Source: Cesiribacter sp. SM1 (lineage in GTDB: Bacteria > Bacteroidota > Bacteroidia > Cytophagales > Cyclobacteriaceae). Taken from it: a stretch of DNA of 64,000 nt. The translations under genes were made by a program, and so were the position numbers. The stretch covers positions 16,176 to 80,175 of the forward strand of contig NZ_JAHXBU010000007.1 of assembly GCF_020178975.1 (NCBI RefSeq), written 5' to 3'. The notes beneath the pieces were generated by a model that worked only from the letters and a program-made list of their open reading frames with translations, did no database searches and had not been told where the DNA came from. This document shows positions 8,831-19,279 of the stretch, in pieces. Positions within the stretch are counted from its first letter, which is position 1. Each line of letters opens with the position of its first letter.

Positions 8831-9612
8831 TGGAGCTTTTTCAGGTAGATGCCTTTACCAATGTACCCTTCAGGGGTAATCCAGCTGGTGTGTGTATTTC
8901 TGCAGAACCACTCGGAGAAATGCTGATGCAGCAGATTGCAGCAGAAATGAACCTTGCTGAAACTGCCTTTGTAAGTGCTGCAGATGGTTATAAAAACCTG
9001 CGCTGGTTTACGCCTGCAGTAGAAGTAACCCTTTGCGGCCACGCAACACTGGCCACCGCGCACATACTCTATAGCCAGGGATTGCTGGCTCCTGAAGAAG
9101 AGCACATATTTGAAACCTTAAGCGGACAACTGCAGGTACGTCAATGGAATGAGGAGCAGCTGGAAATGGACTTTCCGCTGATTACCACTGAAAAGAAAGA
9201 GGTGCCCCAATGGCTGAAGGAGCATTTTGAAGGCATCAGGGGCTTTGCCGCTACACCCAAAAATGATATCCTGGAGCTGGATAGCGAAGAGGCTGTTCGT
9301 GATTATCTGCCTGATATGGCACAGATTGCCAGGAATACCCGGCAGGGCCTTATCATCACAGCGCGTGGCACAGAAGACATCAGTTTCGTAAGCCGTTATT
9401 TTGTGCCCAATGTAGGCGTTCCGGAAGATCCCGTAACAGGTTCTGCTCATTGTGAGCTGGCACATTACTGGAAGGATATACTGGAAAAGACCAGCTTCAG
9501 GGCGTACCAGGCATCTAAACGAGGCGGTTACCTGGAGCTGCAGATTGTGGAAGACAGGGTACTGATCAGGGGCAGGGCCATTACTGTATTCAAAGCCGAA
9601 CCCAGGTTCTGA
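8830..9612 (+). CDS. PhzF family isomerase/epimerase
   Basis: 260 residues with a diaminopimelate-epimerase-like fold. MELFQVDAFTNVPFRGNPAGVC is the family start. The catalytic glutamate lies in NLAETAFV (about residue 43), and the second half carries FVPNVGVPEDPVTGSAHCEL. Full length. Members outside phenazine producers have largely unknown substrates, so a phenazine role should not be inferred; no phz genes are nearby. It overlaps the Nudix gene by one base, suggesting a joint small-molecule housekeeping operon. Confidence 0.88.
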   Translation: MELFQVDAFTNVPFRGNPAGVCISAEPLGEMLMQQIAAEMNLAETAFVSAADGYKNLRWFTPAVEVTLCGHATLATAHILYSQGLLAPEEEHIFETLSGQLQVRQWNEEQLEMDFPLITTEKKEVPQWLKEHFEGIRGFAATPKNDILELDSEEAVRDYLPDMAQIARNTRQGLIITARGTEDISFVSRYFVPNVGVPEDPVTGSAHCELAHYWKDILEKTSFRAYQASKRGGYLELQIVEDRVLIRGRAITVFKAEPRF

Positions 9613-9719
9613 CAGTACAGAAAGATGTATAGGTCGGAGCCTGCTGCTATACCGCCAGCTTTAGCACTTTCCGGGGGTGCTTCTATCTGCTTATTTTACT
9701 AAACTTCCAGTACTACACT

Positions 9720-10742
9720 ATGCTCAAGCGCCGCTGCTATAAAGTATTTAAGCCTGGTTCCTTAAACAGTTTAAAGCTCAGGGAAGAAGAACTAGCTGCA
9801 CCTGCTGCCGGACAGGCAACCATAGCAGTAAAGGCAATAGGTCTTAATTATGCCGATATCTTTGCCATTATGGGACTCTACAGTGCCACACCTAAAGAGG
9901 CATTTGTTCCCGGCCTGGAGTTTAGCGGAGAGGTGGTTGCCACAGGAGCGGGTGTAAGCAGGTTTAAGCCCGGAGATGCTGTATTCGGTGTTAGCCGCTT
10001 TGGCGCCTACACCACGCACCTTAACCTGGATGAAAGATACCTTTTGCCCTTACCCACAGGATTTACCTATAATGATGCAGCAGCTTTTCCCGTGCAGGCT
10101 TTAACTGCCTATTATGCTTTAAGGCCCCTGGGTAACCTGCAGCAGGGGCAAACGGTACTGATCCATTCTGCAGCAGGAGGGGTGGGCCTGCTGGCAAACC
10201 GCATAGCAAAAAAGTGGAATGCCTACACCATAGGTGTTGTGGGGAGCAGCAGCAAGTTTGAGACCCTGGCACAGGAAGGCTACAACAGCTGGCTGGCCAG
10301 AAGCAGTAGGTTTCCCCAGGAGCTGGAGCGGGTGCTGGCTGGGCGCCCCCTGCACCTGGTACTGGAGGCAACAGGGGGCAAATACTTGAAGTGGTCATAC
10401 GAAGCAATGGCACCCATGGGTCGCCTGGTGGCGTATGGCTCTGCACGTTTTACCCCATCGGGGAGTGCCCCCAACTGGCCCCGCCTGGCGTGGCAGTACC
10501 TAACACGTCCTAAAATAGATCCCATGAAAATGATCACAGAGAATAAGTCGGTCATGGGCTTTAACCTGATCTGGCTCTACGAGCAGCACGATCTTTTCCA
10601 TCAGCTCATGCAAGAGCTTCTGGAGCTTCAGTTGCAGCCTCCTCACATCGGGCACTATTTTTCTTTCAATGAGTTACCGCAGGCCCTGCAACTTTTCCGT
10701 TCCGGCAATACAGTTGGCAAGGTTGTAATAAGGGTAGGGTGA
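9720..10742 (+). CDS. Zinc-free MDR oxidoreductase (VAT-1/quinone reductase-like)
   Basis: 340-residue NAD(P)H-dependent medium-chain dehydrogenase. The GroES-like N-terminal domain has GLNYADIFAIMGLY and PGLEFSGEVVATG. The Rossmann domain has the nucleotide loop SAAGGVGLLA (about 147-156). The cysteine/histidine ligands for catalytic and structural zinc are absent, which places it with quinone oxidoreductase/VAT-1-like proteins. The C-terminus GKVVIRVG is complete. It lies about 107 bp after the PhzF gene on the same strand, so it could be co-transcribed. Substrate unknown. Confidence 0.85.
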   Translation: MLKRRCYKVFKPGSLNSLKLREEELAAPAAGQATIAVKAIGLNYADIFAIMGLYSATPKEAFVPGLEFSGEVVATGAGVSRFKPGDAVFGVSRFGAYTTHLNLDERYLLPLPTGFTYNDAAAFPVQALTAYYALRPLGNLQQGQTVLIHSAAGGVGLLANRIAKKWNAYTIGVVGSSSKFETLAQEGYNSWLARSSRFPQELERVLAGRPLHLVLEATGGKYLKWSYEAMAPMGRLVAYGSARFTPSGSAPNWPRLAWQYLTRPKIDPMKMITENKSVMGFNLIWLYEQHDLFHQLMQELLELQLQPPHIGHYFSFNELPQALQLFRSGNTVGKVVIRVG

Positions 10743-10833
10743 TGACTCAGTTTCTTTGCCGTATGATGGCTTTCTTATTTGAAGAACAGTGCCTGCTTTT
10801 TAACAAACTGTTTTGTGGTTTAGAGGAAGGCAC

Positions 10834-10860
10834 AAAAAAAGCCGGCTTAGTACCGGCTTT
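10834..10860 (-). terminator. Terminator of gap
   Basis: Stem AAAGCCGG/CCGGCTTT with a 7-nt loop at 10838-10860. On the minus strand it is followed by an uninterrupted T run. It sits about 30 bp after the gap stop codon. Confidence 0.82.
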
Positions 10861-10890
10861 AGCTATCAAAGCTTGAAATGCTTCTGATTA

Positions 10891-11901
<1,011 letters not shown>

Positions 11902-12154
11902 TTAGGTTCAAAAATATTTAAGTTAAGAGTACTTCGTAAAAGTACTATACGGGTTTATTTAATGCAAATTGGCTTTTTGGCTGATCAGGGGCTCAAAGGG
12001 CCTTGGGGAGAAGAGAACAAACGTTTTACTATGTAGGCAAACCCTGTATTGTACAACTTGTTCGGGGTATAGAGTTTTTTTAGCGATATTTTTTTTGGAT
12101 TCTGTGTTTGCAAATAGCGAGAAGACCCCTATATTTGCATCACAATTCACGAAC

Positions 12155-12226
12155 GCTCCGTTCGTCTAGTGGTTAGGACGCCAGATTTTCATTCTGGTAG
12201 CAGGGGTTCGACTCCCCTACGGAGTG
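12155..12226 (+). tRNA. tRNA-Glu (anticodon TTC), first copy
   Basis: 72-nt cloverleaf: acceptor GCTCCGT/ACGGAGT with a G-T first pair, D arm with GTCTAGTGGTTAGGAC, anticodon stem CCAGA/TCTGG with loop TTTTCAT (anticodon TTC), and T arm AGGGG-TTCGACT-CCCCT. No encoded CCA. Discriminator base G. An identical copy follows 36 bp later. Confidence 0.97.
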
Positions 12227-12262
12227 CTGAAAAGCAGCGTTAGGCTGCTTTATGATTTTAAT

Positions 12263-12334
12263 GCTCCGTTCGTCTAGTGGTTAGGACGCCAGATTTTCAT
12301 TCTGGTAGCAGGGGTTCGACTCCCCTACGGAGTA
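12263..12334 (+). tRNA. tRNA-Glu (anticodon TTC), second copy
   Basis: The first 71 nt are identical to the copy at 12155-12226. The discriminator base here is A instead of G. The two copies share one transcript, closed by the terminator at 12339-12374. Confidence 0.97.
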
Positions 12335-12338
12335 CTAT

Positions 12339-12374
12339 AAAGCCCTTAGATTTACTTCTAAGGGCTTTTTTTTT
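12339..12374 (+). terminator. Terminator of the tRNA-Glu pair
   Basis: 12-bp perfect stem AAAGCCCTTAGA/TCTAAGGGCTTT with a 6-nt loop, followed by a T run on the plus strand, starting 5 bp after the second tRNA. Confidence 0.9.
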
Positions 12375-12440
12375 GCTATGCAGCTGCCTTATGCACCGGT
12401 CCATAAACTTTCCCAGTATAATTCAGTATAATCAAAAGCT

Positions 12441-12650
12441 ATGGAAAATAAATCAGTAGACGATATTGTGCAGGAGTTAATTGTGAAGGTGCAGCTAGAT
12501 GGCAGGGGCAAGGCAGCTATTCGTGGCTCCGACTTGGTGCCCTACATGACCCACCCTGACTACGATGAGATCCACAGGCAGCTTTATGCTTATATGGAAG
12601 GAGTTGATAATAAAAATGGTGAAAACCAGGGGCCGGTAAATTCTCTTTAG
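12441..12650 (+). CDS. Small conserved-looking hypothetical protein
   Basis: 69 residues: acidic, with an N-terminal helix (SVDDIVQELIVKVQLD) and an RGSDLVPYMTHPDYDEIHRQLYAYMEG core that looks like a folded helical domain rather than random sequence. No cysteines, no signal peptide. No recognised family. It is preceded by the tRNA terminator and followed by a long gene-free stretch, so it is transcribed alone. The reading frame is plausible but rests on composition only. Confidence 0.5.
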   Translation: MENKSVDDIVQELIVKVQLDGRGKAAIRGSDLVPYMTHPDYDEIHRQLYAYMEGVDNKNGENQGPVNSL

Positions 12651-13463
12651 TGCCTTTCCGAAAAGTCTTTCCTTCTTTATGAGCTGATCGGCTAGTGATC
12701 CTTTTCATTAGCTATTATCAGTGTTTTTGTGTTGTGCTTGCCCATGATGTTACAGCAGACCTTAAACCAATGCATATAAACTTCCCCTAAACATGAAACG
12801 GCATCGAAACAGAATCTCTAGAATCTGTACGCCCACATCACATAATAAGGTGCTACTTCCGGGTGATGTGGAATAAATATTGCCGGGTATATCAAGGCAG
12901 CTGTTCCTTTGTGGAGCAGCAATAGGGTACCATCAAATGGATAACAGCGGAATGTTGTTCATTTCCCTCCAATTTTATCCTGTCCTGCGGTTACTGACAA
13001 TCATGGATACTAATCAGAGAAAAATACTGTATTCACCAGTGCCTGCCTGGCTGAGCTGAAATTGCCGTTTGATGGATTGTAGTGCTTACTGGATGCTTAG
13101 AGCTTTACCCATACCCGTTAAAATCAGGAATATATGCTGAACTTTGGTGAACTACTGCTTATGTTTTTTGTGCAGGGTTTTTCCCATCAAACAACAAGCA
13201 CATCTGGCTGGAAGGAGCAATTAGCTGGTATGAAATCTTTAATTTGTGCCTGTTGCAGTTTTACGGCTGAAGATGCAAACATAGTGTCGGTTGGATAACC
13301 AGCTCACAAGCATAAACAGTAATGTCCATTCCTGTTAGCCATACAGACCAAAAAGCTGCCTGTTCCAACAGGCTTTTATGTTTTTAGGGGCTTTCTTACA
13401 TGTACTGGATTTGAGCTTGCAGCTTTCTTACATTTACATCAATTCGCCTACTAAAAGGCACTA
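12651..13463. other. Long gene-free stretch before the 7TM kinase
   Basis: About 810 bp without a supported coding region on either strand. A weak terminator-like hairpin GCCTGTT-CC-AACAGGC followed by TTTT lies at 13358-13377. A TTTG at 13410 and a TACATTTA at 13429 resemble -33/-7 elements, but the 15-bp spacing is shorter than the usual 19-21. No tmRNA, RNase P or SRP RNA signature was recognised. Confidence 0.45.
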
Positions 13464-15608
13464 ATGAGATTTCAGTATTCAATACTCCTTTTCATTCTCA
13501 TACTATGGAGCAGTGCGCTTAATGCGCAACCTGTTGTAGTGCTCTATGATTCCCTTCAGTCTAAATTAGTAGGGGGGGAGCTCTACTATCTTGCGGACCC
13601 TGATGGGGCCTATACCATCGAGCAGCTTAGCTCCCCAGCCTTTGCAGAACGCTTTAAACCCGCCCCAGAAGGGAGCCCGAACTTTGGATACTTTAGTGAC
13701 ACCTACTGGTTTCGCATACAGCTGCAGGATAGCCTGGTATCAGCCAGGTCTTTTTTGTTTGAAGTAGCGTATGCTGCCCTGGATTCTGTTTATTTATTCC
13801 AGCAGAACAGCTCCGGAGCCTGGGAAGCACAGCTTGCGGGTGAGGTTTTACCTTTTTCAGACAGGCAGGTCCCTCATCATCACTTTCTTTTTCCGGTTAA
13901 ACTACAGCCGGCGGTTAATACCTTTTATTTCCGGGTAAGCTCCGAAGGAGCCATGACTTTTCCTGTTTACATTACAGAGGCATCTTACCTGCAGCAGGAA
14001 ATGTCATTTACCTATTTCAAATATGGGCTTTATTATGGTGCTCTTTTTCTGATCCTGCTGTACAATCTGTTTCTTTTCTTTAGTTTGAGGCTTAAACCTT
14101 ACCTGTTCTATTGCCTCTTTATTTTCTTCAGTATTCTTTCGCAGGCGTATTTATACGGGCATATTCAACAGTTTATCTGGCAAAATGCTGGCTTCACCAA
14201 TAATGTGCTTTCGGGCTTTACGCTTTACATGGCAGTAGGCTTTGCCCTTAAATTCACCATTAGCTTTATCAGAACCAGGCGTTTTGTGCCCAGGCTGCAC
14301 CGGCTGATGCATTATTACACCTGGGTTGCATTTCTGCTGGGATTTCTAAATCTTTTGGGGTTGTACCGTTATTTGGCTCCCGCACTTCCTCCTATATATA
14401 TACTGGCCGTTGTTCAGATTATAATTGCAGCAGCCATTGCTTGGCGTAAAGGCCAGGCCACTGCACGCTTATTCCTGCTGGCCTGGCTGGTGTTCCTGGT
14501 GGGGGTGTTTGCCTATAGCCTGCAGTCTTTAGGCCTGTTTGGCAACCTGGAAACTGCTACCACCCTGGTTATTATTGGTTCTGTTGCGGAGGCTTTGTTG
14601 CTCTCCCTGGCCCTTGCAGAAAGAATACGACAGTACAGGCTTGACCGGCAGAAAGCCAGTGAACAATCTTTTATTTCATTTAAGGAGAAAAAGGAATTGC
14701 TGGAACAGCAGCAGCAGGTGCTGGAGCTGCGGGTAGAGGAAAGAACCCAGAAATTACAGGAAAAGCAGAAAGAGGTAATTAAGCAAAACAGGCAGCTTTT
14801 TGAGCAGCAGCAGGTTATTGAGCAACAAAACCAGCAGTTAAGCCTGCTTAACGAAAACCTGGAGCGCATTGTAGGCACCCGCACCGGCGAACTGCGGAAA
14901 GCCAACCTTGCCCTGCATAAACGCAACCAGCAGCTGGAGCAGTTTGCTTACATTATCTCGCATAATATACGCGGACCGGTAGCCAGTATGATTGGGCTGC
15001 TCAAGCTTTTTAACAGGCAAAAAATAAGCGGACAGGAAAACTTGCAGTACCTCGATTTTCTAAACAACTCAGTGAACAAGCTGGATACCGTTATCTCGGA
15101 CCTGGGCCAGGTGCTTACCCTTGAGCAGGACCTGGAAAAGCAGCTCAGGGAAATACAGATGGCTAAGGCTGTTCAGGGTATCTTAGATAAACTGCACCTG
15201 CAGATGAGCGAGGCGCAGCCAGCAATACATGTTGATTTTCAGGAAGAAACCCTGCTGGTGCATGCTGCCTACCTGGAAAGCATTTTGTATAACCTTATCA
15301 GCAATGCCTTGAAATACAGAAAGCCCGATGGCCAGCTTAGCCTTAGCATACGCACCTGGCAGGAAGGTGATATGTGCTACATTTCTGTAGCTGATAATGG
15401 ATTGGGGATTGACCTGGAACAGTATGGCAAAAAGCTGTTTTCGCTCTACCAGCGTTTCCACATCCACAAAGAGGGAAAAGGTTTAGGCCTGTATATGGTA
15501 AAGCGCCAGGTCGAATCCATGGGGGGCAGCATACTGGTAGAGAGCCAGCCAGGAGAGGGCAGTACCTTTACGGTTTGTCTGCCGCTGCAGCGGAGCCTGG
15601 TTGTCTAA
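13464..15608 (+). CDS. 7TM-DISM receptor histidine kinase
   Basis: Membrane sensor kinase of 714 residues. A signal peptide (about 1-21) is followed by a periplasmic 7TMR-DISMED2-type carbohydrate-binding-like domain (about 25-170). Then come seven membrane helices (about 180-390), a long glutamine-rich coiled coil (about 395-475), a histidine-phosphotransfer region with ISHNIRGPVASM (His500) and an HATPase domain. The HATPase has the N box LYNLISNALKYRKPDG, the G1 box DNGLGID and the G2 box GKGLGLYMVK. There is no receiver domain and no response regulator gene alongside, so it is an orphan kinase. DISM receptors are thought to sense small carbohydrates or exported ligands; the ligand here is unknown. 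Monocistronic. Confidence 0.9.
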   Translation: MRFQYSILLFILILWSSALNAQPVVVLYDSLQSKLVGGELYYLADPDGAYTIEQLSSPAFAERFKPAPEGSPNFGYFSDTYWFRIQLQDSLVSARSFLFEVAYAALDSVYLFQQNSSGAWEAQLAGEVLPFSDRQVPHHHFLFPVKLQPAVNTFYFRVSSEGAMTFPVYITEASYLQQEMSFTYFKYGLYYGALFLILLYNLFLFFSLRLKPYLFYCLFIFFSILSQAYLYGHIQQFIWQNAGFTNNVLSGFTLYMAVGFALKFTISFIRTRRFVPRLHRLMHYYTWVAFLLGFLNLLGLYRYLAPALPPIYILAVVQIIIAAAIAWRKGQATARLFLLAWLVFLVGVFAYSLQSLGLFGNLETATTLVIIGSVAEALLLSLALAERIRQYRLDRQKASEQSFISFKEKKELLEQQQQVLELRVEERTQKLQEKQKEVIKQNRQLFEQQQVIEQQNQQLSLLNENLERIVGTRTGELRKANLALHKRNQQLEQFAYIISHNIRGPVASMIGLLKLFNRQKISGQENLQYLDFLNNSVNKLDTVISDLGQVLTLEQDLEKQLREIQMAKAVQGILDKLHLQMSEAQPAIHVDFQEETLLVHAAYLESILYNLISNALKYRKPDGQLSLSIRTWQEGDMCYISVADNGLGIDLEQYGKKLFSLYQRFHIHKEGKGLGLYMVKRQVESMGGSILVESQPGEGSTFTVCLPLQRSLVV

Positions 15609-15692
15609 GCCTTACAGCAGATCAATGTTTCGCAATACCCTTGCTCATGAACCTGCACCATGCAGCTTTGGATTTAGCTAAATAATAAAAAA

Positions 15693-15726
15693 TGCCCGCC
15701 CAGAGGTGAGTATCTTCAGGCGGGCA
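15693..15726 (-). terminator. Terminator of gldC
   Basis: Stem TGCCCGCC/GGCGGGCA with an 18-nt loop. On the minus strand it is followed by TTTTTTATTATT. It lies 17 bp after the gldC stop codon, in the convergent space with the 7TM kinase. Confidence 0.75.
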
Positions 15727-15742
15727 AATCATTATAATTGCT

Positions 15743-16093
15743 CTATTGATTTTTTCTTCTTTCTTCCTGCTCTTTTCTAACATGTTCGATGAACCTGTTG
15801 CAGAGTGTATTCATCTCATTAGCCATAAATTCATCGCCAGTTGCCGTTAAGATGCTTTGTGCCAGACCACCAATACAATCTATATAAAAGCGCTTCTGGT
15901 CATCAACGGTCATTTCCTTTGTCCACAGGTCAATACGCAGGGTATTATTCTGAAAATGATCCCATACAGCTATGCTGATTGAGCGGGTCTGGTTGATGCC
16001 ATCATCTTCTTTATCGGTAGCGTCCCAATAGATTTTATCAGGTACGTTCTGACTATCCAGTTCAACTTCGAAGTGTATTCTTGATTTTTTCAT
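15743..16093 (-). CDS. gldC: Gliding motility protein GldC
   Basis: 116 residues from the ATG at 16093 (MKKSRIHFEVELDSQNVPDKIYWDA); an in-frame TTG seven codons upstream is less likely. The KKSxIxFxVELDxxxVPxxIxWxA start and the LRIDLWTKEMTVDDQKRFY block are diagnostic of GldC. GldC is a small soluble protein found with the Bacteroidetes type IX secretion and gliding machinery, although cells lacking it are only partly impaired. Its exact role is unresolved. gldB is not adjacent. The upstream neighbour on the same strand is an M48 protease. Confidence 0.88.
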   Translation of the reverse strand: MKKSRIHFEVELDSQNVPDKIYWDATDKEDDGINQTRSISIAVWDHFQNNTLRIDLWTKEMTVDDQKRFYIDCIGGLAQSILTATGDEFMANEMNTLCNRFIEHVRKEQEERRKNQ

Positions 16094-16171
16094 AGTATTG
16101 AAATCAGTAAGCAAAGAAAGTACATCCGCAGCTGACCATCAAGTTTTTTGCTTAATAGGTGTGGGGTGCTA

Positions 16172-16969
16172 CTACGGCAGGCTTTGTTTAAAGGCCTGGT
16201 AGCTCTGTGGGTCCAGGGGTTCGGTGCTGCACCCAACTTCCTGGCTTCTGGCTTCTATGGATTGAATCCGACGATCCGGGTTGGGGTGCGTACTAAGGAA
16301 TGTTGGTACCTGGCCCTGCTCCTCCATCTCGCTGAGCTTGATGAAAAAAGATTTGGCGGCATCACATTCATAATCAGTCCCCGAAAGGTAATCTACCGAA
16401 CGGGAATCTGCCTCCCGTTCATATTCCCGGCTAAAGCTTAAGGCAGTAAGGTTACCCACAACCTGCCCCATGATCTGCTCCAATCCAGAGCCTTCGCCTA
16501 CTGCAAGGCTTAAGAGCAGGTTCAGGCCATACATTTTCTGCAACTGGCGAGTGCTGTGGCGCAGATCAGCATGGGCTATTTCATGACCCAGAACCCCTGC
16601 CAGGTCATCTTCCCGATCCAGGTATTTGATCAGTCCGGTATACACATATATGTAGCCGCCCGGTGTGGCAAAAGCATTCAGGGTGTTGTCGTCGTTAATG
16701 ATGTAAACCTGCCAGGCAAATTCATCGCGATAGTTTACCTGTCCGCTTTCCAGTATGTTGTTGACGATGCCGTTGAGGTATTCATAGCTTTCCGGGTACT
16801 GGCTGGGATTCAGGACCGGGTATTCGTTGTGCTTACTAAGTATTTCTTCATTTATTTGTGCGCCAAGCTGCACATCCTGGTCTGGACTGAACAAGTTTAC
16901 ATTGCTGTTCCGGTCGCAGCCACACAAGATTAAAAGGCTTAAAAATAGAATAGGCAAAAAGTTTTTCAT
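16172..16969 (-). CDS. M48 family lipoprotein metalloprotease, copy 1
   Basis: 265 residues from the ATG at 16969. The leader MKNFLPILFLSLLILCGC has a lipobox cysteine, so the enzyme is probably membrane-anchored facing the periplasm. The zinc motif is HEIAH in GVLGHEIAHADLRHS (catalytic Glu intact), and the third ligand lies in SREYEREADSRSVDYL. The FATPGGYIYVYTGLIKYLD segment is typical of the BepA/LoiP-like group of M48 proteases that handle outer-membrane protein quality control (family knowledge; role here inferred). It is a clear paralogue of the next gene, whose stop lies 65 bp upstream of this start. Confidence 0.88.
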   Translation of the reverse strand: MKNFLPILFLSLLILCGCDRNSNVNLFSPDQDVQLGAQINEEILSKHNEYPVLNPSQYPESYEYLNGIVNNILESGQVNYRDEFAWQVYIINDDNTLNAFATPGGYIYVYTGLIKYLDREDDLAGVLGHEIAHADLRHSTRQLQKMYGLNLLLSLAVGEGSGLEQIMGQVVGNLTALSFSREYEREADSRSVDYLSGTDYECDAAKSFFIKLSEMEEQGQVPTFLSTHPNPDRRIQSIEARSQEVGCSTEPLDPQSYQAFKQSLP

Positions 16970-17034
16970 AATCGGCAATACGCAGGCTGGCATTAAAAGT
17001 TAAAGCCACTGCAGCTTGGGCAGTGGCTTTTATA

Positions 17035-17844
17035 TCAGGGAAGCATGATTTTAAACTGCTCATAACTACAAGTTGTACAGGGTGCAGTATCACAGCCCTG
17101 AGTGGCCGCTTCGGCTTGTATCGCCTCTATGCGGTTGCCGGGGTTGGGGTGTGTACTTAGGAATTCAGGTGTACCGCCGCCGCTGCCTTCATTTTGCAGT
17201 TTTTCAAAAAAGCCAGCTGCACCATCGCACTCATAAGGGCTTTGAGGGTTGCTGAGGTACCTAACTGAGTAGGTATCTGCTTCTTCCTCATTGCTGCGGC
17301 TGTACTGCAGATCGCCCAATGCTCTTACTACCTGCACTACCGCCCCCTGGTTCTGGCCAAGGGCAACATCCAGCAGCAGTTGCACACCAAGGTCGCGCTG
17401 TATGGCCCTTACAGTATGGCGCCTGTCTGCGTGTGCTATCTCATGGCCAAGTACGCCTGCCAAATGATCTTCAGAATCCAGGTACTTCAAGAGGCCTGTG
17501 TATACATATACGTAACCACCCGGGGTGGCAAAGGCATTCAGCTCATTGTCGTTCTTGATGATGTAGATCTTATCGTAGCCGAATTCTTCTTCGTACAGAA
17601 TATCTTCAGAGGCAACTATATTGCTCATGATGTTGCGCAGGTACTGATATACCTGCGGGTACTGCTGTTCGGAAAGAATGGGCAGGCTGTCCTGCATGTT
17701 TAAGATCTCTTCATGTACCTGAGCACCGAGTTGTACATCCTGCTCCAGTGGTAGAATTACCAGGGGCTCGTCTTTGTTACATCCGCTGATGATAGCAGAA
17801 ACAACAGCAAATAAAAAGAGTAGTTGTAAAGAGGTTTTTCTCAT
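17035..17844 (-). CDS. M48 family lipoprotein metalloprotease, copy 2
   Basis: 269 residues. The leader MRKTSLQLLFLFAVVSAIISGC is followed by NKDEPLV. It has zinc motif HEIAH in GVLGHEIAHADRRHT and the third-ligand region SNEEEADTYSVRYL. It aligns along its length with copy 1 (shared DVQLGAQ, FATPGGYxYVYTGLLKYLDSED, FLSTHPNPxxRIEAI and a C-terminal cysteine-bearing tail), so the pair arose by tandem duplication. Both active sites are intact. The start lies only 5 bp downstream of the scoB stop, suggesting co-transcription with scoAB or read-through. Confidence 0.88.
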   Translation of the reverse strand: MRKTSLQLLFLFAVVSAIISGCNKDEPLVILPLEQDVQLGAQVHEEILNMQDSLPILSEQQYPQVYQYLRNIMSNIVASEDILYEEEFGYDKIYIIKNDNELNAFATPGGYVYVYTGLLKYLDSEDHLAGVLGHEIAHADRRHTVRAIQRDLGVQLLLDVALGQNQGAVVQVVRALGDLQYSRSNEEEADTYSVRYLSNPQSPYECDGAAGFFEKLQNEGSGGGTPEFLSTHPNPGNRIEAIQAEAATQGCDTAPCTTCSYEQFKIMLP

Positions 17845-17849
17845 TGTTA

Positions 17850-18509
17850 TCAGATTTGAATCTCGGGAATATCTCCATCCACGACCAGTTTTCCTTCGGT
17901 AGCGGCTTTAATTTCTTCTACGCTAATTCCGGGCGCACGTTCCAGCAAACGGAAGCCTCCTTCTGGTAAAACTTCCAGTACTGCCAGGTCTGTTACGATT
18001 TTTTTCACACAGCGCAGGCCGGTTATTGGCAGGGTGCATTCTTTCAGCAGTTTGCTGGCGCCATCGCGGCTGCGGTGTTGCATGGCTACAATTATGTTTT
18101 CGGCAGAGGCAACAAGATCCATAGCACCACCCATGCCTTTTACCATTTTGCCGGGTATTTTCCAGTTGGCAATATCTCCGTTTTCCGATACCTCCATGGC
18201 CCCAAGAATGGTAAGGTTAACATGCTTGCCCCTGATCATGCCAAAACTCTCTGCAGAGCTGAATATGGATGCGCCAGGCAGGTATGTGACGGTTTGCTTG
18301 CCTGCATTGATCAGGTCTGCATCTACCTCTTCTTCGGTAGGGAAAGGGCCCATGCCCAACAGACCATTCTCCGACTGCAGTTCAACATTAATATGTTCAG
18401 GAATATAATTGGCTACCAGGGTAGGGATGCCAATACCCAGATTGATGTACATGCCATCTTTTACTTCCTGGGCAATTCGTTTCGCTATTCCAATTTTATC
18501 GAGCGCCAT
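17850..18509 (-). CDS. scoB: 3-oxoacid CoA-transferase, subunit B
   Basis: Transfers CoA from succinyl-CoA to acetoacetate, allowing ketone-body or branched-chain breakdown. 219 residues, with the subunit B start ALDKIGIAKRIAQEVKDGMYINLGIGIPTLVANYI and the active-site glutamate in LQSENGLLGMGPFP. Full length. Directly downstream of scoA (67-bp gap), forming the heterodimer's operon. Confidence 0.95.
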   Translation of the reverse strand: MALDKIGIAKRIAQEVKDGMYINLGIGIPTLVANYIPEHINVELQSENGLLGMGPFPTEEEVDADLINAGKQTVTYLPGASIFSSAESFGMIRGKHVNLTILGAMEVSENGDIANWKIPGKMVKGMGGAMDLVASAENIIVAMQHRSRDGASKLLKECTLPITGLRCVKKIVTDLAVLEVLPEGGFRLLERAPGISVEEIKAATEGKLVVDGDIPEIQI

Positions 18510-18576
18510 AAGTTGGTTTGGTGGTTATTTTTAAAAATTAGTAGCTGCGGCTGTGTGGCCCCTGAAAGGCATCACA

Positions 18577-19272
18577 CTACCCTCTTACCGTTCTTTGCTC
18601 AATGCGCTTTTCGTAGTTGCTGCCCTGGAAGATGCGTTGTACATAGATGCCGGGGGTGTGAATCATATTGGGGTCCAGCTCACCGGCGGGTACCAGCTCT
18701 TCTACCTCCGCAATAGTGATTTTGCCTGCTGCCGCCATCATGGGGTTAAAGTTGCGGGCAGTGCCTTTGTAAATAAGGTTGCCGGCAGTATCGCCTTTCC
18801 AGGCTTTTACCAGCGAAAAATCGGCCCGCAGCCCCAGCTCCATCAGGTAAACTTTGCCATTAAACTCCCGGGTTTCTTTGCCCTCTGCCACTTCGGTACC
18901 TACACCGGCAGGTGTGAAAAATGCAGGAATGCCTGCGCCGCCTGCCCTGATGCGTTCGGCCAGCGTACCCTGAGGGATAAGTTCCACCTCCAGTTCTCCG
19001 CTTAGCAGCTGTCTTTCAAATTCTGCATTTTCGCCAACGTAAGATGAGATCATCTTCTTTACCTGGCGTGTTTGCAGCAGGAGGCCTATCCCGAAATCAT
19101 CAACACCTGCATTGTTGGAGATACAGGTGAGGCCTTTGGTGCCCTTTTTGAGCAGGGCTGCAATGCTGTTTTCAGGAATACCGCATAGGCCAAAGCCGCC
19201 CAGCATCAGTACGGCACCGTCCTGGATATCACGAATGGCTTCGTCGGCATTTTGTACTACCTTATTGATCAT
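18577..19272 (-). CDS. scoA: 3-oxoacid CoA-transferase, subunit A
   Basis: 231 residues. [37 protein letters not shown] is the typical subunit A start. The CoA-transferase family I glycine-rich motif and [21 protein letters not shown] are present. First gene of scoAB. It begins 7 bp after the ribF stop, so ribF-scoA-scoB may be one transcript. Confidence 0.95.
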   Translation of the reverse strand: MINKVVQNADEAIRDIQDGAVLMLGGFGLCGIPENSIAALLKKGTKGLTCISNNAGVDDFGIGLLLQTRQVKKMISSYVGENAEFERQLLSGELEVELIPQGTLAERIRAGGAGIPAFFTPAGVGTEVAEGKETREFNGKVYLMELGLRADFSLVKAWKGDTAGNLIYKGTARNFNPMMAAAGKITIAEVEELVPAGELDPNMIHTPGIYVQRIFQGSNYEKRIEQRTVRG

Positions 19273-19279
19273 AAAAAAT

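Noticed and set aside
12155..12334. tRNA-Glu repeat as an attachment-site duplication of an integrated element
   Set aside because: Both copies are full tRNAs 36 bp apart with no integrase or cargo between them.
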